Shown: positions 25,028-35,764, counted from the first letter of the stretch. The stretch: 64,000 nucleotides of DNA from Amycolatopsis sp. NBC_01488 (GCF_036227105.1 NZ_CP109434.1:1120001-1184000), one strand, 5' to 3'. Program-made: numbers and translations. Notes: a model not told the origin generated them from the letters alone.

Positions 25028-26098
25028 TCACTGACCGGGGACCTGAAAGCTGTGCTCATTGCGCCAGCTGAGCCGGACGCGGCCATCCGCGAAGGCGCCC
25101 TCGGTGTTCTGCTGGACGACCGAAAGCCGACCCCCGGCGTCGAGCGCGACGGCGTACCGCACGGTCGCACCCGCGTAGACGACGTCGGTGACCGTGCCGG
25201 TCGCGCTGGTGTCCCCCGCGGCGGCGGGCTCGGACAGCTCGCCGTCGATGCGGATCTTCTCCGGCCGGATGCTGAACAGCCCCGGCCTGCCGATCACGGA
25301 CTCGGCACCACGCCCGCCCAGCAGGTTGGACGTGCCGACGAACCCGGCGACGAACGCGCTGGCGGGGCGTTCGTAGACCTCTTCCGGCGGCCCGACCTGC
25401 TCGATCTTCCCGTCGTTGAACACCGCGATGCGGTCGCTCATGGTGAGCGCTTCGTCCTGGTCGTGGGTGACGAAGACGAACGTGATGCCGACGTCGCGCT
25501 GGATCTGCTTGAGCTCCAGCTGCATCGCCTGCCGCAGCTTGAGGTCCAGCGCGCCGAGCGGCTCGTCGAGCAGCAGCACCTTGGGCCGGTTGACCAGCGC
25601 GCGGGCGAGCGCGACGCGCTGGCGCTGGCCGCCGGACAGCTGCGCGGGCCTGCGCGAACCGTAGTCCTCCAGCCGCACGGTCTTCAGCGCCTCGAGGGCC
25701 CGCTCCCGGCGCTCGTGCTTCGGGACGCGCTTGACGCGCAGGCCGTACTCGACGTTCTGCTGCACGGACATGTGCGGGAACAGCGCGTAGTCCTGGAACA
25801 CCGTGTTGACGTCGCGCTCGAACGGCGCGAGCCTGCTGACGTCCCGGCCGTCGAGTTCGATCGTGCCTTCGGTGGGCAGTTCGAAGCCGGCGATCATGCG
25901 CAGGACCGTCGTCTTGCCGGAGCCGGACGGCCCGAGCATCGAGAAGAACTCGCCGGGCGGGATGTCGAGGTCGACGCCGTCGACCGCGTGGACGTCCCCG
26001 AAGTGCTTGCGCAGCCCGGAAAGCCGGATGGCCGGGCCTGCGGTCTCGCTCGAGCGCCCGGGCTCTTCCCGCGTCTCGGTGGGTGCTTGGTTGGGCAT
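25028..26098 (-). CDS. potA: Polyamine ABC transporter ATPase, PotA type
   Basis: 356 residues: an ABC ATPase followed by a C-terminal TOBE domain (about 270-356). Walker A is GPSGSGKT, the signature is LSGGQRQRVALARAL, Walker B plus D-loop is VLLLDEPLGALD, and the switch His is in VTHDQDEA. It powers the PotBC permease. The ATG at 26098 follows GTGAGG at a proper distance, and that GTGA also carries the stop of the aldehyde dehydrogenase, showing tight coupling. A GTG at 26110 is the alternative. Confidence 0.93.
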   Translation of the reverse strand: MPNQAPTETREEPGRSSETAGPAIRLSGLRKHFGDVHAVDGVDLDIPPGEFFSMLGPSGSGKTTVLRMIAGFELPTEGTIELDGRDVSRLAPFERDVNTVFQDYALFPHMSVQQNVEYGLRVKRVPKHERRERALEALKTVRLEDYGSRRPAQLSGGQRQRVALARALVNRPKVLLLDEPLGALDLKLRQAMQLELKQIQRDVGITFVFVTHDQDEALTMSDRIAVFNDGKIEQVGPPEEVYERPASAFVAGFVGTSNLLGGRGAESVIGRPGLFSIRPEKIRIDGELSEPAAAGDTSATGTVTDVVYAGATVRYAVALDAGGRLSVVQQNTEGAFADGRVRLSWRNEHSFQVPGQ

Positions 26099-26106
26099 CG
26101 CCAGCC

Positions 26107-27528
26107 TCACAGTGCGCTCATCACGTGCTTGACGCGGGTGTAGTCCTCGAGGCCGTACAGCGAGAGGTCCTTGCCGTAGCCGGACTTCTTGAAGCCGCCG
26201 TGCGGCATCTCGGCGACCAGCGGGATGTGGGTGTTGATCCAGACGCAGCCGAAGTCGAGCTTCGCGGCCAGGCGCATCGCGCGCTGGTGGTCGCGGGTCC
26301 AGACCGACGACGCGAGGCCGTACTGCACGGCGTTCGCGGCCTTCAGGGCGTCGGCCTCGTCCTCGAAACGCTGGACGGTGATGACCGGGCCGAAGATCTC
26401 GTTCTGGCTCAGTTCGTCGTCCTGCCTGAGCCCGGAGACGACGGTGGCCTCGTAGAAGTAGCCCTCGTCACCGACCCGATGCCCTCCACAGTGGACAGTT
26501 GCGTGCTCCGGGAGCCGCTCGATGAAGCCGGCCACCTTCGCCAGCTGGGCCGCGTTGTTGAGCGGGCCGTACGCGGCGTCTTCGTCGTCCGGCTTGCCGG
26601 TCTTGGTGCCCTCGGCCTGCCGGGCGAGCGCCGCGACGAAGGTGTCGTGCACCTCGTCGGCGACCAGCACGCGGGTGGCGGCCGTGCAGTCCTGGCCCGC
26701 GTTGAAGTAGCCCGCGACGGCGATGGCCTCGGCGGCCGCTTCGAGGTCGGCGTCGGCGAAGACGATGACCGGCGCCTTGCCGCCCAGCTCCAGGTGCACG
26801 CGCTTGACGTCGTTGGCGGCACTGCGCGCCACTTCGATGCCGGCCCGGACCGAGCCGGTGATCGACACCATGGCCGGGATGTCGTGCTCGACCAGCGCGC
26901 GGCCGGTGTCGCGGTCGCCGCACACGACGTTGAACACGCCCGGCGGCAGGAACTCCCCGGCGATCTCGGCGAGCAGCAGCGTCGACGCGGGGGTCGTGTC
27001 GGACGGCTTGAGCACGACCGTGTTGCCGGCGGCGAGCGCGGGCGCGATCTTCCAGATGGCCATCAGCAGCGGGTAGTTCCACGGCGTGACCTGCGCGCAG
27101 ACGCCGACCGGCTCGCGGCGGACGAAGGAGGTGTGGCCCTCCAGGTACTCGCCCGCCGAGCGGCCTTCCAGTACCCGCGCGGCCCCGGCGAAGAAGCGGA
27201 CTTGGTCCAGGACCATCGGGATCTCTTCGGCCATGGTCAGCGCGATCGGCTTGCCGGTGTTCGCGGACTCGGCGCGCACGACCTCGTCGGCGCGGGCTTC
27301 GAGGGCGTCGGCGATCTTCAGCAGCGCGAGCTGGCGCTGAGCCGGCGTCGTCGCGCGCCAGGTTTCGAACGCGGCCGCGGCGACCTGCAGCGCGTTGTCG
27401 ACGTCCTCGGGCCCGGCGATCGGCGCGGTGCAGTAGGGGCGCCCGGTGACCGGGTCGATGATCTCCGCCGTCCGGCCCGACTTGGACTCGACGTACGCGC
27501 CGCCGACGTAGTGCTTCAGCTCCTGCAC
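26107..27528 (-). CDS. Gamma-aminobutyraldehyde dehydrogenase-like ALDH
   Basis: 473-residue NAD(P)-dependent aldehyde dehydrogenase, closest in appearance to aminobutyraldehyde/betaine-aldehyde dehydrogenases. Key residues are Asn in TPWNYPLL, the Glu in LELGGKAPV, and the catalytic Cys in GYFNAGQDCTAATR; the NEIFGPV and GGFKKSGYGKD segments are typical. Co-transcribed ahead of potADBC, it would oxidise 4-aminobutanal from putrescine to GABA, which GabT then uses (inference from context). The coding sequence near 26487 carries a run of unusual codons making the TCCACTGTGGA motif. Confidence 0.88.
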   Translation of the reverse strand: MQELKHYVGGAYVESKSGRTAEIIDPVTGRPYCTAPIAGPEDVDNALQVAAAAFETWRATTPAQRQLALLKIADALEARADEVVRAESANTGKPIALTMAEEIPMVLDQVRFFAGAARVLEGRSAGEYLEGHTSFVRREPVGVCAQVTPWNYPLLMAIWKIAPALAAGNTVVLKPSDTTPASTLLLAEIAGEFLPPGVFNVVCGDRDTGRALVEHDIPAMVSITGSVRAGIEVARSAANDVKRVHLELGGKAPVIVFADADLEAAAEAIAVAGYFNAGQDCTAATRVLVADEVHDTFVAALARQAEGTKTGKPDDEDAAYGPLNNAAQLAKVAGFIERLPEHATVHCGGHRVGDEGYFYEATVVSGLRQDDELSQNEIFGPVITVQRFEDEADALKAANAVQYGLASSVWTRDHQRAMRLAAKLDFGCVWINTHIPLVAEMPHGGFKKSGYGKDLSLYGLEDYTRVKHVMSAL

Positions 27529-27558
27529 GGTGACTCCTAGCTCCGGTCGGGAGCTAAA

Positions 27559-27576
27559 ACATATAAGTCCATATGT
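27559..27576. promoter_or_regulatory. AT-rich palindrome, candidate regulator operator
   Basis: A perfect inverted repeat ACATAT-AAGTCC-ATATGT lies in the 110-base gap between the divergent aldehyde dehydrogenase and FadR-type regulator genes. A/T density this high is conspicuous here, so it is a good candidate operator for the adjacent regulator or for the -10 region of one promoter. Confidence 0.55.
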
Positions 27577-27638
27577 AATAGGACAAGGGGATCAGGCAAG
27601 ATTGGTGCGAACGGGGAGCGATGAGGCGAAGGGGCACG

Positions 27639-28367
27639 ATGCGCAAGGGCATGTCGCACAGCGCGCGGTCCGCCATGTTCGCGCCGCTCGGCCAGGTCGG
27701 CCGGGCGGAAGCGGTGGCGGCGCGGCTGGTCGACGCCATCACGCTCGGCCTCCTCGCCGACGAGGAGCAGCTGCCCAGCGAAGCCGACTTGGCCGCGCAG
27801 TTCGGCGTCTCGACCGTGACGGTCCGGGAAGCGCTCGTGGCGTTGCGCCAGCAGGGGCTGGTCGAGACGCGGCGGGGGCGCAGCGGCGGCAGCTTCGTCC
27901 GCGCGCCGGCCAACCCGCCGCCGGACGCGTGGCGCTCGCGACTGCGCGAAGTGTCCTTGTCCGATCTGCGCGACGTCGGCGACCACTACCTGGCGATCGC
28001 CGGGGCCGCCGCGAAGCTCGCCGCCGAGCGCAGCTCACCCGAGGACGTCGCCCGGCTGCGGCTGGCCACCGAAGACCTGCGTACCGCACACGGCATCGAC
28101 TTCACGCGGGCGGAGCGGCAGTTCCACCTGGAGGTCGCGGCGGCCGCGCAGTCCCCGCGGCTGACCCGCGAGGAGCTGCAGTTGCAGAGCGAGCGCGGCG
28201 GGCTGCTGTGGCTGCCACTCGGCGCCCACCCGCACGAGGAGCACGCGGCGATCACCGCGGCGATCGCGGCCGCGGACGGTGAGCTGGCCCGCAAGCTCAC
28301 CGAGGAGCACATCCTGGGCGCGCTCGACCGGCTCGCGGACGTGCACCTCGACCTGCTGGCCCCGTAA
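27639..28367 (+). CDS. FadR/GntR-family transcriptional regulator
   Basis: 242 residues. The N-terminal winged helix is LVDAITLGLLADEEQLPSEADLAAQFGVSTVTVREALVALRQQGLVETRRGRSGGSFVR, the GntR signature, and the C-terminal helical ligand domain of the FCD type spans about 90-240. The ATG at 27639 is favoured because GAAGGGG is spaced for translation; 27621 and 27654 are alternatives. Divergent from the pot operon, it most simply represses that operon until a polyamine-derived ligand binds (inference). Confidence 0.88.
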   Translation: MRKGMSHSARSAMFAPLGQVGRAEAVAARLVDAITLGLLADEEQLPSEADLAAQFGVSTVTVREALVALRQQGLVETRRGRSGGSFVRAPANPPPDAWRSRLREVSLSDLRDVGDHYLAIAGAAAKLAAERSSPEDVARLRLATEDLRTAHGIDFTRAERQFHLEVAAAAQSPRLTREELQLQSERGGLLWLPLGAHPHEEHAAITAAIAAADGELARKLTEEHILGALDRLADVHLDLLAP

Positions 28368-28402
28368 ACTCCGCACCACTCCGCACACCCGAGGTGAGCA
28401 CC

Positions 28403-29113
28403 GTGAACGACACCCGCACGCTGACCGGCGACGAGGTCGTCGAGCAGGTCTCGGCGTTGGTGGAAGGGGTCTTCGAACGGCTGAAGCCCCTGCTGGCGGC
28501 GGCCGAGTCGGTGCTGGCGGACGCCCCGTTCGCGGCGGCGCTGCACCGGATCCGGCCGCAGGTCACCGAGGCCCTCGGCGGCCTGGTCGTCGGCGCGGGC
28601 TTCGTCAGCGCACCGCACGTGCTGTCCGACTCGGAGTTCGGCTTCGAGTGGTGGACGGCGGGTTCTCCGCCGTCGCAGCTGTTCATCAGCCTGGACCCGG
28701 CCGCGGAGAACTTCCTGGACTACACGCGCCAGTCGTGGTTCACCGTCCCCCGCGACACCGGGCGGCGGCACATCAACGGCCCGTACGTGGACTACCTGTG
28801 CACCGACGAGTACACGCTGACGTTCACGATCCCGGTGTTCCTTTCCGGTGCCTTCGCGGGAGTCGTGGGCGCGGACGTGTACGTGCGCGAGTTCGAGCGG
28901 GCGGTCCGGCCGCGGCTGCGGTCGCTGGGGCGTGGGGCGGCGTTGCTGAACGCGCAGGGGCGGGTGATCGTGTCCAACAGCGTCCGCCAGCCGACCGGGT
29001 CTTTGGTGCGGGAGGCCGACGTCCCGGCGTGGTGGTCGGCGGGCGCGGAGCCGGGCCCGATCCTGCGCCGCTGCGGCGACTCGCCGATCGTCCTGGTCAC
29101 CGGTCGTGAGTGA
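28403..29113 (+). CDS. Soluble cache-domain protein of the polyamine/GABA locus
   Basis: 236 residues resembling a lone PDC/cache sensor fold: a helical N-terminus (VVEQVSALVEGVFERLKPLLAAAESVL) followed by a dCache-like alpha/beta region with FEWWTAGSP, PRDTGRRHINGPYVDYLCTDEYTLTFTIPVF and GVVGADVYVREFERAV. It has no signal peptide, membrane segment or attached output domain, unlike classical cache sensors. The GTG at 28403 follows GAGGTGAG. Ligand-binding or accessory regulatory role is inference from the locus. Its stop codon is supplied by a palindromic element shared with pucR's stop. Confidence 0.75.
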   Translation: MNDTRTLTGDEVVEQVSALVEGVFERLKPLLAAAESVLADAPFAAALHRIRPQVTEALGGLVVGAGFVSAPHVLSDSEFGFEWWTAGSPPSQLFISLDPAAENFLDYTRQSWFTVPRDTGRRHINGPYVDYLCTDEYTLTFTIPVFLSGAFAGVVGADVYVREFERAVRPRLRSLGRGAALLNAQGRVIVSNSVRQPTGSLVREADVPAWWSAGAEPGPILRRCGDSPIVLVTGRE

Positions 29114-29150
29114 GAAACAGGGTTAGAACGCTGTTTCTCACTCACGAGCC
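29102..29150. repeat. Palindromic element A (terminator-like, dispersed repeat)
   Basis: Left arm GGTCGTGAGTGAGAAACAG (29102-29120), 10-base loop, right arm CTGTTTCTCACTCACGAGCC. The stem CGTGAGTGAGAAACAG is a perfect 16-bp match. The TGAs of the cache gene and of convergent pucR both lie in it: each gene ends in codons CGT GAG TGA from an arm. The left arm is identical over 19 bases to element B at 48810-48857. Confidence 0.8.
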
Positions 29151-30589
29151 TGGAGCGCGACCCACAGTTCGGCCCGTACCCCGGGTGAGTCGAGGTCGCG
29201 GCCCAGCAGTTCCTCCGCCTTGCGGATCCGGTTCCGCAGCGTGTGCCGGTGGACGCCCAGCCGCGCCGCCGCGACATCCCAGTGGCCGTGGTGCTCCAGC
29301 CAGCAGCGCAACGACGTCTCAAGGTCTCCTCGGCCCGTCGAGTCGTGTTCCCGCAGCGGGGTGAGCAAGCCGCGCGCAAACGCTTGCGCCACCGCCGGCT
29401 CGATCAACGACAGCAGTCCTCGGCCGGTGTGCTCCGCCGCTGACACCAGGAGCCTGCCCTCGGCCTGCGCGACCCCGGCCGCCAGCTCCGCCTGCTCCAG
29501 GCCGGCCGCGAAGTCCGTGGCCGACACCGGGCCCGCCAGGCCGCCGTGCAGGCCGCCGATTCGCAGCGCCGCGTCCGTCACCGCGTCGGCCGCGCCGAAC
29601 GCCACCACCGACGCGCCCCACCGCGCGGCGAACACCGGCTCGCTTTCCAGCGCGGTGAGCAGCTTGCGCCGCGCCGCGGGCGCGCCCGCGAACACCAGCA
29701 CCGACCACGGCGCGTCCGGCACCTCGGCCCCGGACGCGGTCAGCACCCGCAACGCCAGCTCGGCCTGCCCGCCCACGAGCAACTCGAGCAGCCCGGTGCG
29801 CAACGCCTGCCGCGCCGCCGCCTGCGCGCGATCCTGTTCCAGCGCCAAGGAAAGCACCGAGACCGCGGTGTTGACGACGTGCCGCGCCGCCGCGTCCAGC
29901 GGTGCGGTCGTCCCGACCGCGAGCACCCGGCGCGCGCTGGTGTCGAGGGTCTGCACCACGACCTCGTCGCCGTCGAGTGAGAAAGCCCGGGTGCCAGTGC
30001 GAAGTCGCTCCAGCTCTTCGCGCAGCGAAGCGCCGTACGCACGCGCGCTCGCCGGAGCGGCTTCGATGACCGTGGTGCGTTCGAAGAGCAGCACCCAGCC
30101 GTCGACGAGCTTCGCCAGCTTGCGCAGCACCCCGGCCGGCCCGCCCTTGCCGACCGCTGTGCGGGTCAGTTCCTGCTGAGCGCGGCCGATGCGGACCGTC
30201 GTCGCGTACTCGTCGGCCGCCACCGCCCGCGAAACCGCCCGGGTGATCGCGATGAACGGCGTCTCGCGCGGCACCTCCAGCACCGGCAACACCACGGAAA
30301 CCGCGGTCGACACGAGCGAGCGCGGGACGACGTCGTGGCTCAGCCCGACGCCAAAACCGAGTCCCGCGACCCCAGCGTCGACCAGCCGACGCACATAAGC
30401 CGGTGACGTCTCTTCGTCCAAGGCCAGCCCCGTCGTGAGCAGCAGCTCGCCGCCCTCGAGGAACGCCTGCGGGTCGGTCAGCTCCGTCGGGTGGACCCAG
30501 CCGATCGGACGATCCAGGAGGTCGGCACCGGTCAGCACCCGCAGCCCGAGCGGGCGGTCGGCGGCCAGCGCGGCCAGCGTGAGTGCCAT
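29138..30589 (-). CDS. PucR-family transcriptional regulator
   Basis: 483 residues. The N-terminal PucR/purine-catabolism-like domain (VLTGADLLDRPIGWVHPTELTDPQAFLEGGELLLTTGLAL) is followed by a divergent GGDEF-like middle region. The C-terminal HTH_30 domain has the sequence HHGHWDVAAARLGVHRHTLRNRIRKAEELLGRDLDSP. The start is the ATG at 30589; the longer reading from 30757 crosses the divergent promoter. PucR/CdaR-type proteins commonly sit beside nitrogen-catabolic genes and sense the substrate. Here it is divergent from gabT and most likely activates it (inference). Confidence 0.88.
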   Translation of the reverse strand: MALTLAALAADRPLGLRVLTGADLLDRPIGWVHPTELTDPQAFLEGGELLLTTGLALDEETSPAYVRRLVDAGVAGLGFGVGLSHDVVPRSLVSTAVSVVLPVLEVPRETPFIAITRAVSRAVAADEYATTVRIGRAQQELTRTAVGKGGPAGVLRKLAKLVDGWVLLFERTTVIEAAPASARAYGASLREELERLRTGTRAFSLDGDEVVVQTLDTSARRVLAVGTTAPLDAAARHVVNTAVSVLSLALEQDRAQAAARQALRTGLLELLVGGQAELALRVLTASGAEVPDAPWSVLVFAGAPAARRKLLTALESEPVFAARWGASVVAFGAADAVTDAALRIGGLHGGLAGPVSATDFAAGLEQAELAAGVAQAEGRLLVSAAEHTGRGLLSLIEPAVAQAFARGLLTPLREHDSTGRGDLETSLRCWLEHHGHWDVAAARLGVHRHTLRNRIRKAEELLGRDLDSPGVRAELWVALQARE

Positions 30590-30695
30590 AACGGCCAATT
30601 CTACGCGCTTTCCTGGACGAAAAGGACAGCTGACGGCCGCCGCGCGCGGACTCATCCTGAGGACGTCCACCCACCCGCGTCCGCAGGAGCACGCC

Positions 30696-32047
30696 GTGAC
30701 CGCAAGCACCACCGCCGAGCCGCAGGCCCCGGCGCCCCGGCAGCGCAGGCTGCGCACCGAGATCCCCGGCCCCGCCTCGCGCGAGCTGCAGCAGCGCCGC
30801 GCGAACGCCGTCGCCGCCGGGGTCAGCTCGGTGCTGCCCGTCTACGTCACCTCGGCCAGCGGCGGGCTGCTCACCGACGCCGACGGCAACGTCCTGATCG
30901 ACTTCGGCTCCGGCATCGCGGTGACGAACGTCGGGCACTCCGCGCCCGCCGTCGTCGACCGCGTCCGCAAGCAGGCGTGCTGGTTTACCCACACCTGTTT
31001 CATGGTCACGCCGTACGAGGGGTACGTCGAGGTCTGCGAGGCGCTGGCCGAGCTGACCCCGGGTGACCACGCGAAGAAGTCGGTGCTGTTCAACTCCGGC
31101 GCCGAAGCCGTCGAGAACGCCGTGAAGATCGCGCGCGCGGCGACCGGGCGCCAGGCCGTCGTCGTGTTCGACCACGCCTACCACGGCCGCACCAACCTGA
31201 CGATGGGCATGACCGCGAAGTCGGTGCCGTACAAGCACGGTTTCGGTCCGTTCGCGCCCGAGGTCTACCGCGTGCCGGGCTCGTACCCGTACCGCGACGG
31301 CCTGGCCGGCCCCGAAGCCGCGGCGCTGGCCATCGACCGGATCGAGAAGCAGATCGGCGGCGACCAGGTGGCCGCGGTCGTCTTGGAGCCGATCCAGGGC
31401 GAGGGCGGCTTCATCGAGCCCGCGCGCGGCTTCCTGCCCGCGATTTCCGCTTGGTGCAAGGAAAACGGCGTCGTGTTCGTCGCCGACGAGGTCCAGACGG
31501 GCTTCTGCCGCACCGGTTCCTGGTTCGCGTCCACCGACGAGGACGTCGTCCCGGACCTGATCGCGACGGCCAAGGGCATCGCGGGCGGCCTGCCGCTCTC
31601 CGCGGTCACCGGGCGCGCCGAGCTGCTCGACGCCGTCGGCCCGGGCGGCCTCGGCGGCACGTACGGCGGCAACCCGATCGCCTGCGCGGCCGCGCTCGGC
31701 TCGATCGAAACCATGCGCACCGAAGACCTCGCTTCGTCGGCGAAGCGCATCGAAGGCGTTGTCCTGCCGCGGTTGCGTGCGCTGGCCGACGAGACCGGCG
31801 TGCTCGGCGACGTCCGCGGGCGCGGCGCGATGCTGGCCGCGGAGTTCGTGAAGCCCGGGACCACCGAGCCCGACGCCGACCTCACCAAGCGCGTCGCCGC
31901 GGCCTGCCACCGGGCCGGCGTCGTCGTGCTGACCTGCGGCACCTACGGCAACGTCGTCCGGCTGCTGCCGCCGCTGTCCCTGTCCAACGACCTGCTCGAC
32001 GAGGGCCTCTCGGTCCTCGAGCACGCTGTCCGCACGGAGGCCCGCGC

Positions 32048-32051
<4 letters not shown>
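30696..32051 (+). CDS. gabT: 4-aminobutyrate aminotransferase
   Basis: 451-residue class III PLP aminotransferase. Conserved parts are NVGHSAPAVVDRVR, the PLP-phosphate loop NSGAEAVENAVKIAR, FDHAYHGRTNLTMGMTAK, LEPIQGEGGFIEPA, FVADEVQTGFCRTGSWFA and the Schiff-base Lys in LIATAKGIAGGLPLSAVTG (about 287). It transfers the GABA amino group to 2-oxoglutarate, giving succinate semialdehyde; some members also accept putrescine. The GTG start has an AGGAG seven bases before it. The gene ends in an ATGA overlap with the downstream dehydrogenase. Confidence 0.93.
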
Positions 32052-33455
<1,404 letters not shown>

Positions 33456-33475
<20 letters not shown>

Positions 33476-34232
33476 GGGCCTCCGTCAGCGCGGCGTGCGC
33501 CTCGACCAGTGATGGCCCGTACCACGTGAGGTGGCGGCCCGAGACCAGGACGTACCGCGCGTCCGGGAAGTGGTCCGGGCCGTCCTCCTCCGTGAACAGG
33601 TACGGCTCGTCCGGCAGCACCAGCAGGTCCGCGTCCGCCTCGAAGCGGGCCCGCAGCTCCTCGACGTCCGGCCGCGGGTAGCGCTCCTGCGACGCCGCGT
33701 AGACGTTCGCCACGCCCACCCGGCGCAGGACGTCGCCGCCGAACGTCTCGCGGCCCAGGACGATCCACGGCTTGCGCCACACCGGGACCACCGCGTGGAA
33801 CCGCGCCGGCCGGGTCTCGCGCCAGACCTCCTCCGCCGTCACCAGCCACGCCGGCTCGTCCAGGTCGAACGCCTGGGTCAGGATTCGCCGGAGCGAGCCG
33901 AGCGCCGCCGGGACCGTCGGCGACGCGGCCATCACCCACACCGGGATCCCGTTGGCGCGCAACCGTTCCACGTCCTCCGGGCGGTTCTCCTCGGAGTTGG
34001 CCAGCACCAGGTCCGGCGCCAGGTCCAGGACCCGGTCGAGCTTCGGGTACTTCGACCCGCCCACCCGCGGGACGTCCAAAGTGGACGGATGGGTGCAGTA
34101 GTCGGTCACCCCGGCGAGCCGTCCCGGCGCGCTGACCTCGACCGCCTCGGTCAACGACGGCACCAGCGAAACGACGCGCGACGCCGGGCCGCTCAACGGC
34201 ACCGGCTCCCCGAGATCGTCGACCAGGTTCAT
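33456..34232 (-). CDS. Helical-backbone metal-receptor (BtuF/FecB-like) protein, no signal peptide
   Basis: 258 residues of the periplasmic-binding-protein type III (TroA/BtuF) fold: RVVSLVPSLTEAVE, VGGSKYPKLDRVLDLAPDLVLANSEENRPEDVERL, ETFGGDVLRRVGVANVY, ADLLVLPDEPYLF. It lacks an N-terminal signal or lipobox and starts MNLVDDLGEPVPL, so it may be cytosolic, unlike ABC-linked binders. Function unknown; cobalamin or other metal-complex binding is only a family hint. The ATG overlaps the TGA of the RNB exonuclease gene (ATGA), so they are co-translated. The 3' end overlaps the preceding dehydrogenase gene. Confidence 0.75.
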
Positions 34233-35647
34233 GCGCGTTCGAACGACACCTTCCGCTTCTCGACGTCCACCGCGGTCAGCCGGACGTCGATCCGCTCCCC
34301 CGCGGTCAGCTTCTCCCCCGCGCACTTCGCCATCACCGTCGGGTCCTCGACCAGGATCTCCGCCTTGTTCTCGTCCGCGCGCAGCACCACCGCGCTGAAC
34401 TCGCCGCCGATGTGCTCGGCCAGCACCCACGCCTCGACCTGGTCGATGCACGCCCGCTCGACCTTCGCGGCCAGCGTGTCCGACGCCGTCATGCGCTCCG
34501 GGACGTCCGCGAGCGCCGCCCGCACCCACTCCGGCACCTCGCGCCCGGCCGAGACGGCGAGGCAGATCTCCGTCGCGAACCGGTCGACCAGCCGCCGGAT
34601 CGGTGCCGTGACGTGCGCGTACGCGCCTCCGATCCCCGCGTGCGTGGTGAGCGACGGCAGCTCGCCGTCGAACGCGGTGTAGCCCGCGCCGCGCAGCAGC
34701 CGCGTCGTGTCGGCGTAGAGCGCCATCGACGCCGGCTGCCCCGGGTCCAACCGGGACAGGAACTCCGAAACGGTCGTCTCCGGCGCCCACGCGATGCCCA
34801 GCGCTTCGGCCGACCGGCGCAGCCAGTCGACGGCCTCGGGTTCCGGGTCGGGCAGCGTGCGCAGGACGCCGACCCGCGCGTCGATCATGATCCGCGCCGC
34901 GGCCATGCCGGTGAGCAGCGAGATCTCGGCGTTCCACGCGTCGACGGCGGTCCGCGGCCGGCGGGCCAGCACCCAGCCGCCGTCCGGGTCGCCGCTGATC
35001 TCCTGCTCCGGCAGCTGCAGCTCGACGGCACCGCGCCGGACGGCCAGCTCGCGCCGTCGCCGTCCCAGCTCGGGCAGCGCGGCCACCGAGGGGTGCGGGT
35101 GGCCGGCGTCGAGCGCGGCTTGCACCGTTTCGTAGTCGAACTGCTCGGTGGACCGGACCAGTGCGCGACGCACCCGCGTCGCGGTCGGTTCGCCCGCTTC
35201 GTCGGTCTCGATGGTCCAGAGCACCGCGGGCCGGACCTCGCCGGGCAGCAGGCTCGCCGCGCCCTCGGACAAGACCGGCGGGTGCAGCGGGACGTTCCCG
35301 TCGGGCAGGTAGAGCGTCTGCCCGCGCGAACGCGACTCCCGGTCGAGCGCGCCGCCGGGCGGGACGAACGCGGCCAGGTCGGCGATCGCGTAGTGGACGC
35401 GGAAGCCGTGTGCCGTCTTCTCGACGACCATCGCCTGGTCGAGGTCCTTGGAGCCGGGCGGGTCGATGGTGACGAACGGCAGGTCGGTCGCGTCCTCCCG
35501 CGGGCCGGCGCTCGCGAGCGGATCGAGGACCGCCGCCTCCGCCTCGGCCAGCACCTCGGGCCCGAACGACTCCGGCAGCAAAAACTCGGCACGCAGGGGG
35601 CCGAAGTCCCCGCCCGCCGAGTGTGTCCTGATCACGAGGGGAGGCAC
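34229..35647 (-). CDS. RNB-domain 3'-5' exoribonuclease (RNase II family)
   Basis: 472 residues consisting almost entirely of the RNB catalytic domain plus a C-terminal S1-like barrel, shorter than RNase R. The magnesium-site acidic cluster TIDPPGSKDLDQAM (Asp ligands), YAIADLAAFVPPGG, RSRGQTLYLPDGNVPLHP, and GIGGAYAHVTAPIRRLVDRFATEI (catalytic Arg) are conserved. It hydrolyses single-stranded RNA processively. The GTG start at 35647 faces the CooC-like gene across a 117-base divergent gap containing a Zur-like palindrome. Confidence 0.9.
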   Translation of the reverse strand: MPPLVIRTHSAGGDFGPLRAEFLLPESFGPEVLAEAEAAVLDPLASAGPREDATDLPFVTIDPPGSKDLDQAMVVEKTAHGFRVHYAIADLAAFVPPGGALDRESRSRGQTLYLPDGNVPLHPPVLSEGAASLLPGEVRPAVLWTIETDEAGEPTATRVRRALVRSTEQFDYETVQAALDAGHPHPSVAALPELGRRRRELAVRRGAVELQLPEQEISGDPDGGWVLARRPRTAVDAWNAEISLLTGMAAARIMIDARVGVLRTLPDPEPEAVDWLRRSAEALGIAWAPETTVSEFLSRLDPGQPASMALYADTTRLLRGAGYTAFDGELPSLTTHAGIGGAYAHVTAPIRRLVDRFATEICLAVSAGREVPEWVRAALADVPERMTASDTLAAKVERACIDQVEAWVLAEHIGGEFSAVVLRADENKAEILVEDPTVMAKCAGEKLTAGERIDVRLTAVDVEKRKVSFERA

Positions 35648-35727
35648 CCCTCAACCCTAACCCTCCGAGGGGGTGGTGATCGCCCGATCGGGCATGGGCC
35701 GGTCGGGTGTACGTTGACCTTCACCAT

Positions 35728-35746
35728 AATGAAAACCGTCTTCATT
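35728..35746. promoter_or_regulatory. Zur-box-like palindrome
   Basis: AATGAAAAC-C-GTCTTCATT is a 9+1+9 palindrome with one mismatch, much like the AT-rich AATGAAAA-type sites reported for the zinc repressor Zur in streptomycetes and mycobacteria. It overlaps a possible -10 CATAAT (35725-35730), between divergent RNB and CooC-like genes, so a bound repressor would block either promoter. Confidence 0.5.
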
Positions 35747-35764
35747 GCCAGAAAGGATCCGACC

